From Stentor roeselii (lineage: Eukaryota; Ciliophora; Heterotrichea; Heterotrichida; Stentoridae), in assembly GCA_006503475.1 (NCBI GenBank), contig RSEH01000111.1:1-64000 (forward strand): DNA of 64,000 nucleotides, written 5' to 3'. The notes below the pieces were generated by a model. It did not search any database. It saw only the letters and a list, made by a program, of their open reading frames with translations, and had not been told where the DNA came from. A program made the position numbers and the translations under genes. Shown piece by piece: positions 57,496 to 64,000 of this stretch. Each line of letters begins with the position of its first letter. Position 1 is the stretch's first letter.

Positions 57496-57981
57496 TTAAG
57501 CCCTATGTAAATACTTCGGCTTTATAACAGGAGAAGGAGTTTCAATGTCTTCCTTCACCCAGTCCATATTTTCAAAGGTGATGACTGACTTTTCAATAGT
57601 CCTAGTTCGAGACTCGCAGTTAAACAACCGAATCAATTTTTCTCTTATCGGGTTAAGTCTTCTGCACTTCGGCACAACACATAAACTTTCAATCAACAAA
57701 CTTTCATTATGACTTGAAATCTTTTCATGTTGAAAACTCAGAACCTTCCGATTTTCCTTCAATTCTTTCCCTTTAAATTCTCTTGAAACTGAAGGCGGTC
57801 CTTTCCCCATTTGTTGACTTGTCTTTGAAATCTGCATCAAAGGAGTCCGACTTGAAACTTTAGAAGTCTCTCGACTTTTATTCCCTCGAGAACTGGAAAA
57901 AAACCTGACATTCGGCAGTTGTCCTGCAAGATTAACTGAGTTCGCAAGTTTAAACTGTGAAAATTTGACTTTCGCTGCCAT
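57496..57981 (-). CDS. Basic Ser-rich protein, unknown
   Basis: 161 aa from the ATG at 57981 (MAAKVKFSQFKLANSVN), divergent from the UBX-domain gene by 51 bp. The first 80 residues are Ser/Lys-rich. A second part has LCVVPKCRRLNPIREKLIRLFN. No domain recognised. Confidence 0.6.
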   Translation of the reverse strand: MAAKVKFSQFKLANSVNLAGQLPNVRFFSSSRGNKSRETSKVSSRTPLMQISKTSQQMGKGPPSVSREFKGKELKENRKVLSFQHEKISSHNESLLIESLCVVPKCRRLNPIREKLIRLFNCESRTRTIEKSVITFENMDWVKEDIETPSPVIKPKYLHRA

Positions 57982-58032
57982 TCTTCTCTTTATTATTCGA
58001 AATTAGGATGAAACCCTTCATATTTATTGTTC

Positions 58033-59166
58033 ATGACTGACACAAGGTCCTTTCTACTGCAAATCGCAAAAGAAAACAACATCCCTGAGTCAAGAGTCCT
58101 TCCTGTGATTGAAAAACTGGAAGAAGACTGGTATGATAAGGCAGAGACCTTGAAAGAACTGTCAGATTCTCAGTTCTCTGCCCTTTCAGTCCCTGGGAGG
58201 CTTGTGGAACTCATAAAAAAGAAGCTTTTGACTGAAGACCCCCCTGCCCTTGAGTCCTCCCTCGAAGCCCTAGTCGAGGATCTGAACTCAAGACCCGAGC
58301 CAGTCCTTCAGACCTGTTTAGAAACTTTAAAAATCCTTCTGTCAAACATTTTAAAGTCCTCTGACCAAAAATTCAGAAAACTCAACAAAAGCAACCCGAA
58401 CTTTTACTCAAAAATCGGACAATTCTCTTCTGCAGTCACTTTTCTGGTCTCTCTTGGATTTCAAGACTCAGGTGAATTTCTGATACTTCAAAAAGAATCC
58501 CCAGGTCTGTTGGAGTCACAAGTCTTGAAACTTGAAGAGCTGCTCGATTCCATGATTTCTTCGAAGTTCAACCCTTTTGTTTCTGGCATCACTTCAACGA
58601 ACCCTGAAGTCCCAAAAATCCTTTCTCGGGAAAACGACCCTTTGGCCATTTCAAGTGAAATAAAAAGACTGAAAAGTCAGGAGTTTCCAAGAATTGAAAG
58701 AAATCCGCAAGTTTTTAAAGTTGAGGGCAATGCCAGTTTGTTTTTCAAAACACTTGACGAAGAGACCAGTGAAAAAGATGAAGAAGTCGCTCAATTGGCG
58801 AATATTCAGACAGTGATGCGTCAACGGGAAGAGTTTTCTACTTTTCGAAACAAAAGGAAAAATGAACTTAACAAGTTGAAAGAGTTTCTTCCAGTAAAAG
58901 CGACGATTCGAGTGAAATTTCCTGATAAAATCTTACTTCAAGGAGAGTTTTCAGTGAAAGAAACCGCTAGAGACTTGTACCAGTTCGTCAGAAGTTTCCT
59001 GGTGCAGGAAGGACGAGAGTTCTTCTTATATGAAAACCCGCTGAAAAAAACCATTAAAGACGGAAGCCATGTTTTGCAACCTTTAGCACCTGCAACAATT
59101 CTTTACTTCGCGTGGACAGGCCTCGATGAAACTAATGAAAGTCATGGGCCATTTATTAATAACTAG
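58033..59166 (+). CDS. PUB-UBX domain protein, UBXN6-like p97 cofactor
   Basis: 377 aa from the ATG at 58033. Residues about 75-150 form a PUB domain (SLEALVEDLNSRPEP...LETLKILLSNIL...FRKLNKSNPNFYSKIG...VTFLVSLGF), which binds the C-terminal tail of p97/CDC48. Residues about 295-370 form a UBX domain (KATIRVKFPDKILLQGEFSVKETARDLYQFV...ATILYFAW). The PUB plus UBX combination is that of UBXN6/UBXD1. It directs p97 in lysosomal and ER-associated protein turnover. The UBX cis-Pro FPR loop is not obvious. The next gene's ATG lies 2 bp past its TAG. Confidence 0.88.
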   Translation: MTDTRSFLLQIAKENNIPESRVLPVIEKLEEDWYDKAETLKELSDSQFSALSVPGRLVELIKKKLLTEDPPALESSLEALVEDLNSRPEPVLQTCLETLKILLSNILKSSDQKFRKLNKSNPNFYSKIGQFSSAVTFLVSLGFQDSGEFLILQKESPGLLESQVLKLEELLDSMISSKFNPFVSGITSTNPEVPKILSRENDPLAISSEIKRLKSQEFPRIERNPQVFKVEGNASLFFKTLDEETSEKDEEVAQLANIQTVMRQREEFSTFRNKRKNELNKLKEFLPVKATIRVKFPDKILLQGEFSVKETARDLYQFVRSFLVQEGREFFLYENPLKKTIKDGSHVLQPLAPATILYFAWTGLDETNESHGPFINN

Positions 59167-59168
59167 AA

Positions 59169-59735
59169 ATGTTGTTCCTCAAGTCTCGCTCTAGCTGGCT
59201 TAAACGCAATAAAGAAATTTCTCCTGTCAGGGGAGGACGGAAAAGGTTTGATGTGCATAAAAATCGAGAAAGCTTTAAAGATGTTGACTCGATTCGCTTC
59301 TCGAAGACGCCTTTGAAGTCGATAAGATCGGAAAGAAAACATTTTCGAGTCGATTTGTCTGCGGAAAATTCATCTGCTAGGAACTTGTCACATGTCAAGC
59401 TTAGTCCTATTGATGGGTACTTTCAAAAAAAATTGAAGGAAAAAGAATCAGAAATTCATTTGTTGAAAGGGTTGTATAAAGATACTAATCAACAGTTACT
59501 TGAAATTAAAAAACAGTATCGGGTTAAACGGCCGATTATTGAACAGTTTAGACCTGTTGAGGTACCTAGAATGGACTTTACACCTGAACCTAGGTTATAT
59601 ACGAATATGGAAATTTTTAAACAGAGGGTGTTGACACAGCCTAAGTTTACAAAATCGAATCCGAAAATTATTTTGACCAGTCCAATAACAGGTGTATCTC
59701 CAAATTTTTCATCAATATCTCCTACTTTCCTTTAG
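59169..59735 (+). CDS. Basic protein with central helix, unknown
   Basis: 188 aa, ATG at 59169, two bases after the UBXN6-like stop (TAG AA ATG). Lys/Arg/Ser-rich N-terminus, a coiled-coil-like helix at about 82-115 (YFQKKLKEKESEIHLLKGLYKDTNQQLLEIKK), and a Pro-rich end (ITGVSPNFSSISPTFL). No 15-nt intron joins it to the upstream frame. The tight spacing leaves no room for its own leader unless it starts within the upstream gene. Confidence 0.6.
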   Translation: MLFLKSRSSWLKRNKEISPVRGGRKRFDVHKNRESFKDVDSIRFSKTPLKSIRSERKHFRVDLSAENSSARNLSHVKLSPIDGYFQKKLKEKESEIHLLKGLYKDTNQQLLEIKKQYRVKRPIIEQFRPVEVPRMDFTPEPRLYTNMEIFKQRVLTQPKFTKSNPKIILTSPITGVSPNFSSISPTFL

Positions 59736-59789
59736 TTACTAATAACCTGAATAATCTTCCCAATTATTCTCTCTATATGTGAATTAAGA

Positions 59790-60446
59790 ATGGACTTTTC
59801 CTCATATGCAAATACTTTCGAAGATCCAATCGATTCAACAGCAGAAGTCCGAGTTCTCAAGCCACGAATCGAGATGAGTCCGTATTCAATCCACTCAAAT
59901 TTAAAACTAAAACCTCACCACCCAAGAAACAAGCGAATCCTGAAGGTGGAATCAATCGGTTTAGAAATTTTTCATATAAAAGACTCAAAAAACGAAGATT
60001 TTTCACTAAGTCTCCAAGGCCCTTCATATTTACACGTCTACAAAGAAGACAAGTTCATAGAGCAAGCTCTTTTTTCATTAAGAACGTCGAAAAGATCGAA
60101 AAATTCTCAAGGCTGTTACGTTAAAATCCCTGAACAAGGACTGTTTTTACCGAGTCAACAAGGAAAAAGAAGCCCTAATCAAGCGAGACTCAGTTCTTCA
60201 AGACAGTTTAAAAGTTCTCAAAGGTCTCAAACAGCTGAAGCTGTCAGAGAACCTTCCCCTGTTAGAAGTAGTTTTCGCCAAAAAGAAGCGAAATTCGTGA
60301 AAAGAGAACTTTTACCTCAGACTAAAGCGAGTCTTGCTTCGAAATTGAAACTGAATCTGGAAAGTTTGAATGTTAGAGGAACTATCAAGGATTTTGCTAT
60401 TAGGCAGCTTGGAAGAAGTAGAGGATGGAGCCAAAGTCCGAGATAG
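59790..60446 (+). CDS. Basic protein, unknown
   Basis: 218 aa from the ATG at 59790, preceded by TATATGTGAATTAAGA. The N-terminal half may be folded (LKVESIGLEIFHIKD...SLQGPSYLHVYKEDKF), and the C-terminal half is Ser/Arg/Lys-rich and disordered. No domain recognised. Confidence 0.6.
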   Translation: MDFSSYANTFEDPIDSTAEVRVLKPRIEMSPYSIHSNLKLKPHHPRNKRILKVESIGLEIFHIKDSKNEDFSLSLQGPSYLHVYKEDKFIEQALFSLRTSKRSKNSQGCYVKIPEQGLFLPSQQGKRSPNQARLSSSRQFKSSQRSQTAEAVREPSPVRSSFRQKEAKFVKRELLPQTKASLASKLKLNLESLNVRGTIKDFAIRQLGRSRGWSQSPR

Positions 60447-60506
60447 GGTGGAGGGATTGTAATTTGAATTGGTCGTGATTACTGAAAGTTTAGAATTTAA
60501 TAAATT

Positions 60507-61754
60507 ATGTCAGGCTGTCCCTTTTTCTCGACTACCAAGCCAATAAAACAACCCTTTTCTAATATTCCGAAACCGTCTTCATCAGATCCGAGTCCTTTTA
60601 TAATAGAGCGTAAGTACGAACAGCCTTATTTCTCTCCATACCAAGAGATGTTCTTGAAATACGAGTTGACCGCAAACAAGCCATTGAGTTCAATGGAATT
60701 TCACATGAAAAACTCTATTTTCCATCATTCATACGTCACGAAATTCCGAACATCAGACCTATCCAGCCGAGTTCTAATGGCAAACGAGTTGCGAGAAGCA
60801 GGGAACCGAAACTACAACAAAGGTCACTATTCAAAGGCCTGTCTGTGTTACGAGCACGCATATGGTTTATTTAATTACTACCAGCAAGTCGGAGGCGACT
60901 TCCTCCTGACCAGACTCGACCCAAGCGAGTCAAAACTTGACGGCGCGATTGAAATGCTAGAAAAAGTCCTGACAAACTACGCCTATGGACTTATCGCTCT
61001 CAGTCACTTCAAACAAGCGCAAATTCTATTAAAAGAAGCTAAAAGTTATTTAAACTCAAGTGAAGTAAAAGCTGCTGAAATCGTTTTAGTTCTGAATAAC
61101 CTCGAAAGTGACTTCGAGACAATCTGCAAGTTTTCAGTGATTTTCCCTGAACTTCAAGTGAAAAACAAGAAGTTTTTGGAACTTGAGAAAAGCTTTAATG
61201 CGGTTATTTACAAGATTCAACAGGAAAGATGTCAGTTCTGGGCATTGTTTTTTCAAGAGTATTCGAATGAAGCTCGCACGAAACCTTTAAGCAACTTTGA
61301 CTTGGAGTTCATTGTTGTGAGTAGTTTGAATGAAAAGTATGAGAAAATGATGGAGTATTATAAAGAAACTGAAAACTTTGAAAAAGTTGCTGCGGAAAGG
61401 AAGGAAGTTATGAAAGTTCTCAGTTTGATGAAAATGGCTAAAAAGGTGAAGATCACTGATAATGATGATATCATGCTTGCCCATGCCAAAAGTGCTGGAA
61501 TCTCACTTGAACATTATGCTGCTGGGATTAGATTTGAAGCTGCTAAGAGAAGCTTTATTACCAAAGTTTTTAATCAGGGAAGCTTTAATAAAAGGCTTTT
61601 GTATGATTGTATACAACAGGCTATGAGTGAGTTTGAGCAAAAGGTAGAGGTTAAGGATAAAACGGACTTGGAACTTCAGTTTTGGCAAAGGAATTTAGTC
61701 GCTTGTGTTGTTTTTGCTGTTATCGCATTTTTTATGTCGGCTTCTCCGTTTTAG
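60507..61754 (+). CDS. Tail-anchored TPR-like protein
   Basis: 415 aa from the ATG at 60507, preceded by TTTAATAAATT. A Pro/Ser-rich N-terminus is followed by helical pairs. One good TPR reads ANELREAGNRNYNKGHYSKACLCYEHAYGLF (about 90-122), and helices NYAYGLIALSHFKQAQILLKEAKSYL lie near 162-187. The last 20 residues are a hydrophobic segment (NLVACVVFAVIAFFMSASPF) with only a few residues beyond it, which is a tail-anchor for ER, mitochondrial or peroxisomal membrane insertion. It is probably a co-chaperone-type membrane adaptor; exact identity unknown. Confidence 0.75.
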   Translation: MSGCPFFSTTKPIKQPFSNIPKPSSSDPSPFIIERKYEQPYFSPYQEMFLKYELTANKPLSSMEFHMKNSIFHHSYVTKFRTSDLSSRVLMANELREAGNRNYNKGHYSKACLCYEHAYGLFNYYQQVGGDFLLTRLDPSESKLDGAIEMLEKVLTNYAYGLIALSHFKQAQILLKEAKSYLNSSEVKAAEIVLVLNNLESDFETICKFSVIFPELQVKNKKFLELEKSFNAVIYKIQQERCQFWALFFQEYSNEARTKPLSNFDLEFIVVSSLNEKYEKMMEYYKETENFEKVAAERKEVMKVLSLMKMAKKVKITDNDDIMLAHAKSAGISLEHYAAGIRFEAAKRSFITKVFNQGSFNKRLLYDCIQQAMSEFEQKVEVKDKTDLELQFWQRNLVACVVFAVIAFFMSASPF

Positions 61755-62933
61755 ATAGACATTGATTATTAATAGTTATGTTAAGGATTATTTGATGATT
61801 AGGTATGTTCTTTCGATAAGAAAATGATTAGATTTTAAAATAAACTGATCTTAATTAAAATGTTTAGATTTGATCATCGTTAGAACAATAATAGTTTCAT
61901 TTGAAGTATTTATTGGATTTTGTTTTATATCTGTTATTTTTATGCAAAGCACAGATTAATATGCTCAAAACTTACATTTGAAAAGATGAACATTTTTAGG
62001 GAATATAGAACTATTCTACCTTCTCTTTGATTAAATATCTAATGTGAACTTTTTACCTATTCTATATTTTATAGTCTTGTTTATGCGGTGAATCATTATT
62101 TTAATTTATTTTTGCTTAAAGTAAGTTAAAAAATATGATTTAATTATTGGCATTTATAACCGGATATTAATCCAAAGTTTGGAAAGATATCAGTAATTAG
62201 TATTATTTTACAAGATAAAAAACTTATTCTATCAACATAATGCATGTTATCTACGAATCCATACGTGATTCTTGATATTTTTTTATTTTTCATGAACTGA
62301 ATGAATTTCAAATTTACTTCTTTATAATTCCTAATACATCATTTCTATCTTGTTACACTTTTATTCCTGATTCTCTATCCTTTAGTCAATTTTTATTTGA
62401 ATAAAGTATTAATCGTGATGTAAATATTTTCGTATAGGTGATGTTTTTATCATAATGTCTTTTGGCTATGATTAGTATGCTATACTCTTGCTTTCTTTAT
62501 GATAAAATCATGAACTTCCCTTTAAATTAATATTCGAATATCAGTAAATTTTTTTCAATAAAATTAAATAGATAGTTGAAGCATTGATTAGATAAAATTT
62601 GGTGTGGCATTAAATTTATAAGTTTGATGAAAGTTTTGAAATTAAATGGGCAAATTAGAATCCCAAGTATAAAACTAGTTAAAACAATAGATACAAAATA
62701 AAAAAAATTTACTAAAAATATTAAATAATCTTATTACTTATATATTGTCATTTTATTTTCACTAACATAATAAAATTTATATCGATAATTAAATTATTAT
62801 TAAAAATATAAATTAAAAATTAATCAGATCTTATCTATCACGTGAGTTTAGGATATTTATCATAATTATATTTTCCATATTATAGACATATTTAAATATA
62901 GACATTATACCCTATCTAAGATAATCATATAAA
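61755..62933. other. Long AT-rich spacer before the right-edge kelch gene
   Basis: 1.18 kb, very A/T-rich, with short ORFs only and no recognisable RNA or repeat. It resembles the other long spacers beside less conserved genes (11133-13418 and 23222-24109). Confidence 0.55.
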
Positions 62934-64000
62934 ATGGATTTGAAATGCTTTGTTGAATCCTGTGATTATACCCCTGTTTTTTTCTGTGAATGTTCTGGAT
63001 ATCTTGAGTTAATGTGCCAAAGCCACCATTCAATTCATTTAAATACAAAACAATCAGTGATGCACAATCTCAATCCTGTATTCAAGAAACTGACTGCCGA
63101 GTCCGAAGTAGAGATCATAAAATATATTAAAGATATGCTAAAATCAAATGAACAAATAAAGACTAAATTAAGACAAAACACTGAAAGTTTATTAAAAACT
63201 TTTGATCACCTTACAAAATGCATCAATAATATAAACAGCTGTCTCAAATCAAATTTAAATCAAATAATTAAATATAGAAGAATTTTTAACTCATCTATAT
63301 TTGTATGCACTCAATCAAGTGAATTATATCAAGGAAGCTATAAAGATATTAAAAGCCTTGTTAAGGAAATTATCGATCTATTTAAAATTTGTGATTTGGA
63401 AGATTCAGTTGTTTACTATGCTAAAAGACAGATTTATCTAATTCAAGATGTTCTTTTTATGGGTTGGGAGAACCTTGATGCAGAAGAACTATTTTATTTT
63501 AAACAAAATTCGAAAAATTTATATAAATTTACACCTCATAACGAAAGCTTTAACATCAGAAATATTGATTCAATTCAGGTCCAAGGCAATCTTGCATCTA
63601 TATGCAAAGTTGATAAAGAGAAACTCTTTGTTTATGGAGGATATTCTTCAAATTATATGGTTACTGCTTATCTAATAAACACTACAAATAATCAAGTAGA
63701 AACTTTAAGGTCGAGTATCTACAGTTCTTCATGTTCATGCCAACTATTCAACAATAAAGTTTATATATTTGGTGGATATTATAATGGGAATCCTACAAAC
63801 AATTCAAGATATTTTGATTTAAGACTATCTGTTTGGGTATACTTATCACCATTACCTGTATGTGCTGTTAATGTTTCAACTTTATTAATGAATTATTCTA
63901 TTCTTATAGCTGGCTATCAGAATGTTTTTTATTCATTTGATCCTATCGAAAACCGTTTCAAAAAAGAAGCAGAATCAATCGAAATAGGCTATGCAAATAT
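62934..64000 (+). CDS. B-box and kelch-repeat protein, 3'-truncated by window edge
   Basis: The ATG at 62934 (AAAATGG) opens a frame with no stop to the end of the window, 355 codons. The N-terminus reads CFVESCDYTPVFFCECSGY...MCQSHHSIH, a B-box-type zinc finger (C..C...C..C...C..H...H). Residues about 40-130 form a coiled coil. Kelch blades follow: LFVYGGYSSNYM near 225, VYIFGGYYNG near 280 and SILIAGYQN near 322. The layout is that of the gene at 24110 and of a B-box/kelch family common in ciliates. Codons are strongly AT-ending. Function unknown. Confidence 0.8.
   Translation, partial: MDLKCFVESCDYTPVFFCECSGYLELMCQSHHSIHLNTKQSVMHNLNPVFKKLTAESEVEIIKYIKDMLKSNEQIKTKLRQNTESLLKTFDHLTKCINNINSCLKSNLNQIIKYRRIFNSSIFVCTQSSELYQGSYKDIKSLVKEIIDLFKICDLEDSVVYYAKRQIYLIQDVLFMGWENLDAEELFYFKQNSKNLYKFTPHNESFNIRNIDSIQVQGNLASICKVDKEKLFVYGGYSSNYMVTAYLINTTNNQVETLRSSIYSSSCSCQLFNNKVYIFGGYYNGNPTNNSRYFDLRLSVWVYLSPLPVCAVNVSTLLMNYSILIAGYQNVFYSFDPIENRFKKEAESIEIGYAN

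Noticed and set aside
1-64000. Virus-derived or retroelement remnants.
   Set aside because: I saw no reverse transcriptase, integrase, capsid or polymerase-B fragments of viral type and no long terminal repeats. The inverted duplication at 1-6201 is host gene sequence.

Overview
This window looks like macronuclear DNA of a heterotrich ciliate close to Stentor. It is AT-rich and very gene-dense. Stops TAA, TAG and TGA all end genes (TGA at 27608, 33616, 37749 and 49635), so the code is standard. The five introns I can support are each exactly 15 nt, GT...AG. Spacers between genes are often only 2 to 80 bp. An axonemal dynein intermediate chain shows a ciliated cell. The organism name is inference; the introns, code and density are seen directly. 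No virus-like element, CRISPR array, rRNA or convincing tRNA was found.

Layout. Positions 1-11132 hold two convergent copies of a giant Cys-rich, LamG-like, multi-pass membrane protein gene. The left copy is cut by the window edge. The right copy carries an in-frame TAG where the left copy has TGG. About 1 kb of the two copies is almost identical and then diverges abruptly. Positions 11133-16104 hold AT-rich spacer, a choline/ethanolamine kinase-like gene, a 92-bp tandem duplication, a decayed kinase copy and a small basic protein. Positions 16185-31232 hold DNA polymerase delta, a coiled-coil EF-hand protein, a short eIF4G-like MIF4G protein, a kelch protein, a CHORD-like/CCHC protein, an EF-hand protein, an E2/RWD-like domain fused to an ALG8-type glucosyltransferase, and an acid-sphingomyelinase-like phosphoesterase. 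Positions 31375-41916 hold a two-domain cyclic-nucleotide-binding protein, a D-glutamate cyclase-like protein, a PhnW-like aminotransferase that lacks its PLP lysine, a GPKOW/Spp2-like splicing factor, a basic protein with a UAP56-binding motif, and several small disordered proteins. Positions 41932-54326 hold a 44-aa membrane microprotein, cytosolic MetRS, a helical-repeat protein, a CDPK, PDI, SCOT, GRASP and an FAD monooxygenase. Positions 54349-64000 hold dynein IC2, a UBXN6-like p97 cofactor, several basic unknown proteins, a tail-anchored TPR protein and a B-box/kelch gene cut by the right edge.

The genes are mostly housekeeping functions (replication, translation, secretory pathway and ER quality control, calcium and cyclic-nucleotide signalling, cilia) with no obvious pathway cluster. 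The less conserved families (giant surface proteins, kelch, choline kinase plus pseudogene) sit beside the only long AT-rich spacers. The most unusual signal is at base-composition level. Third codon positions switch in blocks of roughly 300-700 bp between T/G-ending and C/A-ending, flipping within single genes and independently of gene strand.
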